NCBI RefSeq assembly: GCF_030272615.1
Contig: NC_081412.1
Span: 477,469,657 to 477,533,656, forward strand
DNA: 64,000 bases
DNA from: Cryptomeria japonica
Taxonomy: Eukaryota > Streptophyta > Pinopsida > Cupressales > Cupressaceae
Direction of reading: 5' to 3'
The position numbers and the translations under genes are program-made. Position 1 is the stretch's first letter. The number at the start of each line of letters is the position of its first letter. Below are positions 48,060 through 59,645 of the stretch, piece by piece. Below the pieces are notes generated by a model. It saw nothing but the letters and a program-made list of their open reading frames with translations, searched no databases and had not been told where the DNA came from.

Positions 48060-50420
48060 GTGTAGGTGCATTTGGAAGACCAAAGGACTCAATGAAGCCA
48101 TTAAAGACTTTTGAAGGTCTTAGGAGTGAAGAGCCAATCAATTGTGGTGTCTTAAGGGGGTAGCCTTAAATAACACACAGTAAGCTTTGACTGCTTAGGT
48201 GTGTTGTGGGCCCATTCCTTCCCTTGACGTCCCTTCCCATCTGTTTCCGTTAAAAATACAATCACTGTTAGCATTTGAATTCAAACAGGGTTCCCGCGTT
48301 TGATTGCATAGAACACAACATTGAACTATTTGGTGAGATGCATCAAAGAAACATGATCTAGGACACAATAAGTGTGGTATTTGTCTTTTTGATATGTTGT
48401 GGATAATATTAATCAAATATGGAATTTTTTTGATGCTATATACACTATGTTTTGGATTGAATTTAGGTAAGCAAAGAGGTAATAGAAGAATAAAAGAGGT
48501 ACACAAAGGAAGAAGAGTGAAATAGGTGGTTTGGGATGAAGGTTACAAGTATATATGATAATTTGTATGGATAATTTGTTGTCTATAAAGAGGCAAATAA
48601 GCTATCACAACTTCAACATGAATGAATGCCTCATCTACAGAAGCAAAAGCTACCTCTAATGGTTTCAAAATTTGTCAAAATAGTTATGATATACCAAATA
48701 ATCAAGTGGAATATCCTTTAGGTAACTAATATTATCTTCAAACTATTTATTTTGATTTTCATCATATATGGACCTAATTGCCCCACCTTTAGGAGATAAC
48801 TGTAGGAGATAATTTATTACATTTAAAAGTCCATCATAAATAGATTATTTATACATGCTATGTGAATGTTTACTATCACAAATTGATTTTAATTCATTTA
48901 TCTGCATGAATACACTCTTTATTTATTAGTTCTAGGAATGGAGCACTCACATGGGCAAACAAAATGCTAGGTTTGAGAAAAATAGTTAAGAGATTGGATA
49001 TATTTTTTTATATTTTCCAAATGGCATGAGTATAATGATAATATAATTTTTAAAATAGGTTATATAACTTTCCTTCAACTTGGTCATGGAAGATCATCTA
49101 AACCCCAAATGCACCTTCATCTTTAAAAACATGTAGTTTAAGGTAAATCATTCATATCTATCTTATCAAACATTAGAGGAGTGAGCTTCTAAAAGTAAGA
49201 AGTACCAAGATGCATGGTCTAGTAAAAAATTTGTAGTCCTAAATCACTCAAAATCATAACCAAGGTTTTTGCATTGCATATCTATCATTTATTTCAATTT
49301 ATTATTAAACCAAAGAAAATAGGATTCATTAAAATCCACAATTCCCTTTAAAATATTATTCATATCTAAGAAGGCATGGAGTGGGATGAGTATTCATAGA
49401 AATAACCCTTTATCCTTTCCATGTGAATTTCCCTTGGTTTTAGTCCCTTTTTTTCTTTATTTTATTCAAAACAATAATTTTAGATGCCTTTACTTGTCTC
49501 ACCATTCATTAATTGTTTGGGATTTTCATTCCATTCACCAAGGTTGGCATCTATTCTAAGACTCCACGTCATGGCCAAGCTAAATGATTTGACTCTAGTT
49601 TCTCTCCAATCTAGTCACCTAGTAGCTAAGTGAAATCTATCTCTTTGTAATTATTATTCTCTCCATCTTGTTAATGACCAATTCATTAATGAATCCTTCC
49701 TCATAATTTTGGACAAGTGAGACAATGTTAGCTTTAGGAATCTTTTCAATCCTCTTTCAAGATTCTTTCCCAAGTAATAATCTTGCATATTGGAAAATAA
49801 GTCACACTTCTATTTTTCCAAGCTAATCTTCCTTATAATGTTTAGATTTACTCTAAAGTGCTCATTTTGACTCATGTTTACTACTCTTCCTATTAGTCTC
49901 ATTCCAATATCTCCTACAAAAATATGGAATGATTACATTTATATTTTATTTGTGTCTCCTAAATATCCACAAAATTTGGAACAATAATACATTTTTTTTA
50001 AAATATTTAATTGTAAAAGAAAGGATTAAAATGGAACTAAACACTCTAAATAAATTAATTAGGGTTAAAGGGATAAACTAGGATCAATTCATGAAGGCAA
50101 GATCTGTTATCTCAAAATTAATAGATTCATGCAAGAAAAGAAATATTAAATCTAGAGATAAAATTCTTGAAAAATTTAGCTAGCTAAAAGTGAAAGAATG
50201 TTGTCAAGCTCTCATTTTTGCATAGACTGGAAGAATGCTGGCAAAGGTTGTAGAGGGTAAAGGCTACTGGCCATTGTAGGGTCTGACTTTATACCCACCG
50301 ATCAGATTTCATTGGAATTTTGTAGATCCATTTCAACAAACATTATTTGTGCATATCCTACAATCATAGCATTTCATTAGACCACATTTCTTTGAGGCAT
50401 CTGACCAAACAATTCCTTTC
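48060..50420. other. CACTA interior without recognised genes
   Basis: AT-rich, no domain found in any frame; no transposase motif. Short open frames show no family signature. Confidence 0.5.
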
Positions 50421-50511
50421 TTAATTATAAAATCAATTCAATTCCAAGTGAACGGGCAATCAAGCATTCATCAAGAATTGAAGGAGAAATCACTATTGAA
50501 CTTACCCCTGT

Positions 50512-51030
50512 CTCATATAACCCTATGTTGGCTAGGCCCCACAATAATTAGAAGATCTTAATTACTACTGTCCTAAACCTTGCATTGACCATCATAATTT
50601 CATAGTGAGCTGAGTTAATTAGTCCATTAGCGAGATTGGGAAAGAGTTTGGTGTTGGTGGAAGGTTTAAGGAGGCACACTATCATCATAATTAATGTTAG
50701 AGAGTGTTGTGTGAAGAAGAATGGCCACAAAAGGAGTGACTGTCCTAGCTAAGTGCTTGAGACTATCACAAAAAGTGAGTGTTGCAGTAGTGAATCTTCC
50801 TTTGACCTTTGTGTGTTTGGGAGGGTAAAGACCCATGGTGGTATATGTTGAGTGGTTTGGAGGGTAAAGACCCACATATCAACTATCTACTTTGACATCC
50901 TAGGATGGTGTCCACCTACTCTAAAACCTTGTGGGGACTCTCTGTCTGATACTAACATATACATAACATGTGCCTCTCATATAACCCTATGTTGGCTAGG
51001 CCCCACCATAATTAGAAGATCCTAATTACT
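50512..51030. repeat. Direct repeat pair of ~57 bases, 461 bases apart
   Basis: 'ataaccctatgttggctagg' followed by 'ccccac.ataattagaagat' occurs at about 50517 and 50978. Between them a small tandem 'gagggtaaagaccca' pair lies at 50820-50875. Confidence 0.8.
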
Positions 51031-51920
51031 AAAAACACTAGATTCTCCCCTAAAAGGTTATTGAGTCATAGAAGGCCTAGCTTGATAGCCCTATAGTCTC
51101 TCATACCTAAAATGAGAGACTTTGCCATAGCTGGTTACAAACTTCTCTCATGCCTCTTGTGTCCTCCCATGTACCTCCTTTTCCATAAGAGACTTTGCCA
51201 TAGCAACCCTAAAGTCATTTGGATTGTCCATGTGTAGGAAAACTGAAATTTTGGGCTTTCCACCCCATAATGAAATAATTGACAAGTAACTTGTCTTGAA
51301 TGTAATATACAAACTACAAGAACTCCAAAAACTAACTCTCATATTGAGCCACTAGGAAACCTTATTATGTAAATTGTGAAACTCATCTATGCATCTCTGT
51401 CAAAAACATTTTGAAATAGAACACACTTTGAAGCACTCCAAAATGGTATCTGGAGAGGGTTTCCAATGTGAGTTGGTGCATTTTATCCTCCCAGTACCAC
51501 AAGGTGGAATCAAGTCCTCTCAAAAATTGCATTGAAAATTATGCCTTTAAGTTGCTCACATATAGATTCAACCCAAAGCATAAGTCCAAGCTAAGTAACC
51601 AAGACTTAACCTCAACCCCATTTGTGGATCTTAAAAATGTAGAGGATTGGAGATGAAGCAACTCTTGAATATGATCCTTTGGCTCATGATATGTGCTTGC
51701 TATAGTCTATACCTCTTGTATTTATGCATGATGAGGCTAGGTAATGTGTATTCATCAATATTATATCTCCTCTATGTATATTTACCAAATTCAAGGTGAA
51801 CTCCTAATAAGCTCCCAAGTTGCAAGTATATGCTCCTCTACTACAAGTGGATCCTCATGGCTTGTAAGATTTGAGGTCCATACTCGGGCTACTCATCTTG
51901 GTGAAAACTCTCAAAGTGAT
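51031..51920. other. CACTA interior, nothing recognised
   Basis: No domain, no repeat above background. Confidence 0.4.
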
Positions 51921-51921
51921 A

Positions 51922-52285
51922 TGACCCTTCCTTCCAATTCTTACACCCTATTTTCTAACCCACACCTCATAACCTTTACCTCACTTCCTATCATTATTAC
52001 CTTCCATCTACCTTTCATATCCCCTATCTTAACTTCCTCCACTTTCCTACATCCTATCCTAAACCTTAACCTCATACACACTTACTTTTACTTCACCTAC
52101 CTAACCCTATTCCATCCTTCACATCCTTAATTTATCTCCCCCCATTCACTTTCCTACCTTCCAAACCCCTAACGTATCCTAACTTACTCTTTCACTGTTA
52201 CATCCTTCATCACTTACCTCCCTATCTTACCTCCCCGTCTTATCATCTTTCACCATTTTATACCACCTTCCTAACAGTACACTTA
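51922..52285. other. Nearly G-free C/T/A tract
   Basis: About 360 bases with only about three G on the plus strand; many 'ccta', 'cttac' and 'accttac' words. Extreme strand asymmetry inside the transposon. Confidence 0.85.
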
Positions 52286-52569
52286 TGCTCCCTTCCAAAG
52301 CACCGACAAAAAATAGCACTCGATCACTACACAGTGCTCTGACGGTTCTGTAGCTGGGATATCACCTCAATTTGTACATATTCATCTCAATTTGAGTAGT
52401 AGCAGATCTCAGAGGATAGAGCAGTGAAGGAAAACTATAGTAGTAGTTGCCCACAGGATCACGAGATGGATCTATCAACGAGGCTTCTTTCTTTGTTACC
52501 TTTGTCGGACGAAGGGAAGCAGTGAGGAACAACTAACACCTCTTCTTGCAGGGGTTCCCCATTCCAGAT

Positions 52570-53215
52570 GGAGGCTCAACTTCACTTCTTCAGATTCCAA
52601 GATAACCTTCATTCAATGTGCGGTGTCGCCCAAAAAAACCATTGTTATATATGAAAAATATATCCCTGTCCAACATTCTCAAAGATGAAATGTACGTTGG
52701 TTTCTCTGTAGCTACCGGGGTCATTTATGAAGAGAATTACATCATGGCGTGGAGCTTTACTACAAATGGAACCACCTCATCCCTGAATACATCTATTCTT
52801 CCATTCCTTATGCACAGAAAATCCAAGAGCTCAAACACTAGACTTATAGTTGGCATAAGCACAACTTGCGTCATCCTCATTCTCCTCGTAGTGGTAGGAG
52901 CATTGCTTGGCCGGTTGAAGAGAAACTAGTACAGAGATATCATCAAAGAATGGGAAGAGGAGTATTGGCCTCACAAGTTTAAGTATAAAGAACTACATAT
53001 TGCTACTAAGGGCTTCAGAGATGAAGAACTTTTGGTATCTAGAGGCTTCAGCCAAGTCTACAGAGGATTTCTTCCCACAAATGGAATCTAGGTAGCGGTG
53101 AAATGTATTCTGAGAGAAACAGATGATGGGGTTAAGGAATTCATAGAAAAGATCTCGAGACTTGGTTGCCTTCAGCATCAAAATCTTCTACAGGTCAGAG
53201 GGTTGGTCGCTTCTA
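52570..53215 (+). pseudogene. L-type lectin receptor-like kinase fragment captured by the CACTA element
   Basis: Order: end of the legume-lectin domain (MKNISLSNILKDEMYVGFSV, ATGVIYEENYIMAWSF), a juxtamembrane Ser/Asn stretch, a transmembrane helix (LIVGISTTCVILILLVVVGA), then the cytosolic kinase start (EEYWPHKFKYKELHIATKGF), a degenerate Gly loop, an intact VAVK lysine, and EFIEKISRLGCLQHQNLLQV. The match ends near 53215, before the catalytic loop. Two in-frame stops (52927-52929 and near 53090) and one shift near 52630. Such kinases sense ligands at the plasma membrane; this piece cannot signal. Confidence 0.85.
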
Positions 53216-53929
53216 CAGTCATGTCTGTGAGAACAATGATAAATGGAGAGAGGGGTTATGTCGGGGCCCTTACTATTGTATGCCTCTACTATTCTATGGT
53301 GGAAGAAGATCTATTCCATCTGATTTTTTTTTGGTTGGAGGATCAATCCACAATTGTTACGCTCCATCTTGGGGAAGAGGGATTGAATCCGATCCAAAGG
53401 ATGGAGGTAGTTCACCCCCGGTTGAGCAAGTTAGGTTCTGAACAATTCAATTAAAGGGAGGGAGGCTCTTAGGGAACCCTAACAAAACACAAAAACAAAT
53501 TAAAAACATAAAAAAATTCCTACCATAATGAAACTGCAGGAAAGTTTCCCGTCGCCTAGTATCCTAGTATAGCTGCTCCTCCAGCACCACTTCATTCCAC
53601 GGCTAGTTCCCTACAGAGGCGGGAGGAAGAGGCAGGATGAAGTAATGGTAGAGGTCGACGAATGAAAACGCGAGATTTATGAAATGACTTGGTCTTTTCC
53701 TTTTTTTTTGAAGTAATGCATGCGGTCGTCGGATTTTCGACGAACACGAGCACTTTTTCTAAAAAAACCAAAATGTCATTGCCAATTCCTTCTCCGTCGA
53801 AACCAAATGTTGCATTGTCATCATAATTCCAATGAAATCGGGCATTTTCAAAAAAAAAATCAAATTTGATCACAATATACTTTCTCTGTCGGAAACCTCC
53901 GTCAGAATTTTAGGCCAAATGTATTAGTG
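53216..53929. other. Right end of the CACTA element with subterminal motifs and TIR
   Basis: 53216-53460 is open in two frames but matches nothing I know. 53540-53909 has gtcgtcgg, ttcgacgaac, ctccgtcg, ctgtcgg and ccgtcag motifs. 53910-53929 is the right TIR. Confidence 0.7.
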
Positions 53930-53932
53930 ATG
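53930..53932. repeat. Right 3-bp TSD of the CACTA element
   Basis: atg, same as 43895-43897. Confidence 0.8.
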
Positions 53933-55503
53933 GCTTTAAACTACTTCTACAACACCTTCAAAAATGATAATAGGGCTAGGAATTTGCTTCTGGAGGACCA
54001 ACTTCTACACTGCCTTGGATGAGGCTAATAATGCACTAATCATGGCCCTAGTCACTAATGAGGAGGTTAGAAGTGTTGTTTTCTCTATGGGTGCATACAA
54101 AGCCCCAGGCCTAGATGGTTTCCCCCAACTTTCTTCTAGGAGTTTTGGGACATTGTGAGCTTTCATGTGATCATACTTGCTAAGGACTTCTTTAGAATGA
54201 GTAAGACACTCAAAAAATTCAATAACTTTTATATTGCTCTGGTTCCAAAAATTTAAGATCCCTCAAGGCTAACTAACTTCAGACCCATCAGTCTATGCAA
54301 CATTATTTACAATTTTTTCTATAATTCTATTTAATATAATCAAGCCTTTCGTGGATGGGTTCATCAATTGCAACCAGAAAGGATTCATTCCAAGAAGACA
54401 AATTCTTGATGTGGTGGTCACTACTCATGAAATTATCCATTATGTGGATAGGTGCTTCCTACTAGGAATGGTCCTTAACCTTGACATTGACAAGTCTTAT
54501 GACAAATTTAACTAGAACTTTCTCTTTAAAGCCCTTTTGAAGATGGGGTTTGGGAATAAGCTAACTAATTTAATCAAGGAGTGTGTTACTACTGTAAAAT
54601 ATGAAGTGTTGGTTAATGGTATTCCAAGGGAATCTTTTGAAGCTACTAGAGGTATTTAGAAAGGGGACCCCTTATCTCCCTACCTATTCATCATTCTGGT
54701 GGAGGTTCTAGCAATAAATTTCCTAAATTTTATTAGAAATGGTAGACTCCAAGGGGTTAATCCTATTTATTCTCCACCGCCGATTGTCTTGCAATAGTTT
54801 TTTGATGATACCATCCTATTTGGGGTTGCTTTTGTGGTAGAGGCAAGGGAGTGGAAGAACTTTTTTAATTAGTTTGTCGAAGCCCTAAGGCAGTACATTA
54901 AGTACAATAAAAGTAGTATTTATTTTTTCAACACTCCAATGAAGCTTCAGGACAAAATTAGGGCTATTCTTGGTTGTCAGAGTGTTGTCCTCTTGGGGGT
55001 CTACTTAGGGTTACCCCTCACGATTAAGGAGGTCTCCAATACCTTCTAGAATATGATCTTAGAAAGAATACAAAGAAATATTTTTGGTTCGAAGGGAAAG
55101 CTACCAAGAAGTATGGGGAAAATTCAATTACTTGCAGCCTCCCTTCAAGGCATCCCAATCTACTTCCTCTTTCTATTTAAGATTTTGGGTTCCATGGAAG
55201 AAAATATTGAAAGAATTTAGAAGAATTTCTTACTGACAAGCATGGAGGGAAAGAAGAGAATGTCCCTAGTTAGTTGGGACAATATTTTTTTCACCAAATA
55301 TATTGGGGGCCTAGGTATTAGGAAATTTCCTTTGCTTAACAGCGAAATTATGGTAAAAATTGGATGGAAAGTGGCCCAAAATAAAGCTGATTGGTGCAAA
55401 ATAATGTGTTTCAAATATCTTAATCAAGAGAAGTTTGGTATAACTTTTTTAATTCAAGGTCTCCCTAGTGGCTCTAAGATTTGGAACTGTAGTCACATAA
55501 ATC
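53933..55503 (+). pseudogene. L1-type LINE ORF2, reverse transcriptase part
   Basis: Continues the LINE frame (ALNYFYNTFKNDNRARNLLL). RT stations: VFSMGAYKAPGLDGFP, LTNFRPISLCN, KGDPLSPYLFIILVE (about 54661) and FFDDTILFG with both catalytic Asp kept (54798-54824). Later GGLGIRKFPLLNSEIMVKIG at 55300-55360, the plant LINE C-terminal region. Multiple stops. It is cut at 55503 by the gypsy LTR, so the 3' end and A tail lie outside the window or are lost. Confidence 0.9.
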
Positions 55504-56911
55504 TGTCCATTTTAATTAAATGAATATTTCATATTTATTTGATTAAAAATCCACTAGCCATAAGTTAATTAAATTAATATTTAATTAATTCATCTTCAAT
55601 CATTCTCCTATTAATTAAATAAATTATTCAATTTATTTTAATTAATTCATTAAACCAAATTCACACTTAATTAAATGAATAAATCCTATTTATTTAATTT
55701 AATCCTCTTTCCTCTTTCAAATAAATTAAATAAAACATTTATTTAAAATCATAAATCTCCCCCACTTGCATTTTCCTACAAATGTAAGTTACAACCACAA
55801 GTTGAAATAAATTAATTTTATTTTAATTAAAATCCTATTTTCCCTCACCCACCAAATCCACTTGCACTCCTAAATTCTTCTAGAACCTATCTAATCCTAA
55901 TCAATTAGCCTAATCTATCCCCTAATTATTGTCACATTCCTAAGCAACTTGGAGTCACTTCTCAAAGACTTCAAATTCTTTGAAAAGCATTTAATGCTTT
56001 GTGTGTTCAACAATTTAACCTCTAAAGTCTTCCAAACCACTTATGGCTCTTACATGACCATTTATGGTTAGCCCCTAACTCAACCCTCATGTGACTCATG
56101 TGTCTCCTCAAGCATTTATTGCTTTGACCATGGTTATCTCTTTTACCTTTGCACAAGAGTTTATCCATTGGATAAAGGCTTTATTCTTTAAATAAAGAAT
56201 TTATTCACTCAACCCAACCTTGACCTTAACTCCCAAGTTAACTCTCAGGTCATGTCAAGCATTTAATGCATATTCCCTCTCCTCTCAACCTATCTCATAT
56301 TGACACTTGTCATCCTGAGATTGGGTTGAAAGTCCTCACATGGATTGAATATCATTCAATCCCGACCCTTGTTAAGATTACTCCATCTCAACCATCCATT
56401 GCTCCATTTTTCCTATAAATAGAGCCCATTTCTTCATAATCTAGATCTTGAAAACTTGTATGTATTTAATCTATAGTGAATTTTAGAAAGAGAATTTAGC
56501 ATAAATCACATATATTGTCATTTTGGACTAAAATAAATCTTAGTTCATTTCATAATATGTTTAATTAGTTTGTTTTACACTTGCATAGCATAGTTAATCA
56601 TCTACAATCTTGAACCTCCATAAGCATCCATAGTACAAGAAGTTGTTGAGAGCTACACTAATTTGGAACTTGGAGAGGAGAGGAACAAAGGAGAAGGAGC
56701 TAAGAGCATGTTAGAAGGCATTTGGAGATGCCTTGTGATATTTATTTCCCTAGTTAAATACTTTAGCATGTTTTTAGTGTCTCTTTTGATATGCCTGCTT
56801 AGATTAGTTTTTGGTTGAATAACACTAACTTTGATCCTTGTTTATTATTATTTTTGTGTGTTATACGACCACAGGCTTTAGTTTAACACTTCTCCATTTT
56901 GCAGAGCATCA
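55504..56911 (+). repeat. 5' LTR of the second Tat-type gypsy element
   Basis: Starts TGTCCATTTTAATT inside the LINE and ends gcagagcatca before a PBS-like TGG. It is AT-rich with many 'taattaaat' boxes, like the 35026 LTR, and has a TATA box (tataaat, 56414). Length about 1.4 kb. Confidence 0.8.
56414..56420 (+). promoter_or_regulatory. LTR TATA box
   Basis: cctataaatagagccc context, a near-ideal plant TATA box, about 500 bases before the LTR end. Confidence 0.65.
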
Positions 56912-56913
56912 TT

Positions 56914-56930
56914 TGGTGAACTCGACGTAA
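56914..56930 (+). other. Putative primer binding site
   Basis: TGGTGAACTCGACGTAA two bases after the LTR end; it begins with the TGG expected opposite a tRNA CCA end. The tRNA was not identified. Confidence 0.55.
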
Positions 56931-56989
56931 ATCCAACACCCAACAATTTTTTTTTTTACAAAAACTAACTTTTGATTGTTTAGCATGAC

Positions 56990-57270
56990 ACACAGGTCAC
57001 GCTTTGGTGCTTTTGCTCGCGCTTTAGTGCTATTGCAATTTGATAATCTAGTGCTATTGTATTTATAATAGCATTATTGTCTCAAATTTGGCGCTACTGT
57101 CCATATATTAGTGCTTTTGAGTCTTAAGTAGCGCGTTTGTCCATGTTTTAGCGCACTTGTTTTTGCTGTTAAAATTTTTTGTTTAGCGCTTTTATCGTCA
57201 TTTTAGCACGTTTGTGTTAAGTAGCACTTCTGTTTGCACATAGAGTAGTGCTATTATAATAGAACGTTGT
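56990..57270 (+). repeat. Degenerate short repeats in the gypsy leader
   Basis: About a dozen imperfect copies of a 'tttagcgcttttgt' / 'tagtgctattgt' word. Reiterated leader DNA of unknown role. Confidence 0.7.
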
Positions 57271-57404
57271 AAAAAAGGCCATGTAATCAATAAAATAATT
57301 TTTCTTAGGCTTGTGGAAGCGCACCATATGGTCGGATTTTACTAACTTTTTGCTTCATGTGCAGGTTTTAAAATAACCCCGTTTATTACTTAAAATCAAA
57401 AACT

Positions 57405-57590
57405 TTCATTTGGTCCTCTAAAAACTCAACAACACAAATTTCATTCCTTGCAAGTTAGGATCCATTTTGTTTTGGTGCTCTAAAACTCAACAAACAAACT
57501 TTATTTCTTGCAAGTTAGGAGTAACTTTTATTTGGTGCTTAAAACAAGACAAGACAAATCTCATTTCTTGCATCAAATTAAAAAAAAAAA
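57405..57590 (+). repeat. Three tandem ~62-bp units in the gypsy leader
   Basis: Core words 'tttggtgct', 'aaaactcaac' and 'catttcttgcaagttagga' recur near 57408, 57470 and 57532. Confidence 0.75.
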
Positions 57591-57599
57591 TCACAATCC

Positions 57600-59640
57600 A
57601 CACTTCAATTTTGGGGCAAATAAAAAGAACAATCAACTTGTCTCATTTTTTACAAAATGATTTTACTTCATGCAAACGTGTTTTTCATTAAGTTGACCAG
57701 GATTTCAAATTCTAGTTTACTCAATATTTTGCCTTTGAAGTTAAAAAAAACATCATGGTTGTTAGAGCAACATCTCCAATTAGATAGAACATCATTGCAA
57801 TGACAAGTTAAAAAGAACAAGTGTATTTTTTGTTTGGAACACTTGTGCAATAGAGTTGGTCGAGTGGTCCTACTTCTAACACACACTATCCTCTCCCTTG
57901 GCTTTCGTGCTCCTAGGTGCAAGAGAAAAGTGTTAGTAACACTCAAGTTTTATCGTTTTAAGAGAGGCCTACCAAGAGACACATCACTCTTAGGAATGAC
58001 CTCGCGCGGTAAATCCTTCGAGCCACTATAGAAATCAGGTGAGAGCGAAAGTTGTAGCCTTGGGTATAGTTGTTCCTACAGTGTAACTTGCCGAAAGGAC
58101 AAATGGGCCCCACCACAAGTTACAAGGCTCTTAAGTGAGTCACTACAGAATGAACTTATGTCCAAAAATATCGAACATTACTAAACACCTTTAAGTAGTA
58201 GCCCACCCATTCTATTGATTGAGGATATTTGTGATAAATTCAGTGCAAGAGCATAGATGGTTTTGCTCCCAAGGTACTCACCATACATATTTCCTTGAGT
58301 AGAAACATATCTTTTTGAAAGGTTACTTGTAGCCCGATAAAAGTGGTGACTCCCCCATCATAGGGATCATCTATTTGTTATGCTCATGCAAGACTTAGTA
58401 TATCACATCCTTACTTGCCATGACGGGATTCATAAGGTATGTAGTACCAAAGTTGAAGAAATATCAAGATGTGGGTTGGAATTATCACAACTGGCCATTT
58501 GACCTTAGGGATAAAAAAGTGTTTGAAGTGTTTTTGTTTTGAGTCAAGACCAATGCAAATTGAGCCGACTTCAAGCTTTGGGAAACACCTAAAATACATT
58601 TGAAGGAAAGGGTCATAAAAAGTTCAAAAGGTTGGGTTGATCTAGACCCATACTTACTTGTGCCTTTTGAGGCAACATTCTTGTGTTTGTGTGCTTGCTT
58701 TGTTTTCTTGTCAAATAAACATCATAAAGAAATCCAAAAACCAAAACAAAGTATTCATCCAATACAAACATTTTTCAAAAACAAAAGATCAAAAACCAAG
58801 AGCAACAACTAAAAGTATCAAAATATATGACCATTCTTCACATCTTGAAAAAGAAGAATCTTCATCAAAGCATCAACTTGAAGAAAAGACCATTGATCTC
58901 AAAGACTCTTATCAAAAGGAGGAAATTCTTCTATCTTAATAGACAAATCTTTGTCTCTCATAGAACTTTCTTACATCACATGCATCTTTACCTTCAAGGG
59001 AAATCAAACGAATTTGATCCAGAGTCATTAAACCACAGAGCTTTTACACAATATCAAGCTTTGAGTTATCACAAAAACAAAGGAGGCAAAATCAATCCTG
59101 AATTCTTTCCAGACATTTGCATCACATATAACGTAGCTCAGGAAGAACCACCAACTCCCAGAAGAGAAGAAGAAGAATTTGTCCCATATGTGACACAAAG
59201 CTTTTATTGAAGTTCACATTTCATCCATTATCACATCCATCTCTCATCAACTCCATTCCAACTCTCAAAACACCCAAAGGTTTTTGTCCCAAGTTCTATT
59301 TTCAAAATTGCTTGAATCAAACACAAACAAATCACTTTTAGATTGTCTCTACATTTAGGATAAACTCATCCTAAGAGGCATTTATATGCAGGTTAAAACT
59401 AGTCTATGAGTGCATCCTCTCATTACTAGGTAGTTGAGTCTGTAAAACATCTCAGATCTCTCTAAACCTTATCACATTAAACTTTGTCAATCCAACACAA
59501 CAAACAATTCAAGAAAGAACTTTGGTACCATCTACCTTTAGTGCTAGAGATTCATATGCAAAACACTTCACCAAACATCAATCTTTCATTTCATCACCAA
59601 CTCATCATCATTTTCATCAAACTTCAACAAAAACTTGTAA
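57600..59640 (+). other. Long 5' leader of the gypsy element
   Basis: No gag or pol motif. A 127-codon open frame at 58827-59210 (ending EEEEFVPYVTQSFY) and an overlapping one at 58658-58939 show no recognisable domain; one could be a small leader ORF. 57955-58080 is GC-richer. Confidence 0.45.
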
Positions 59641-59645
59641 ACAAA

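Larger units (their letters stand above)
43898..53929 (+). mobile_element. CACTA DNA transposon, 10,032 bp, non-autonomous, carrying host gene fragments
   Basis: Left end CACTAGTACACTTGGGCCTA and right end, on the minus strand, CACTAATACATTTGGCCTAA form imperfect TIRs of about 20 bases. The TSD is ATG (3 bp). Removing the element plus one TSD copy joins the LINE frame exactly (DSYLGTM then ALNYFYNTF). Both ends have subterminal motif clusters with gtcgg/gtcag/cgatgg cores. I found no TNP2-type transposase or TNPA. The cargo is four DRM methyltransferase fragments (two in a long inverted repeat) and an L-type lectin kinase fragment. Orientation is assigned by convention only. Confidence 0.92.
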
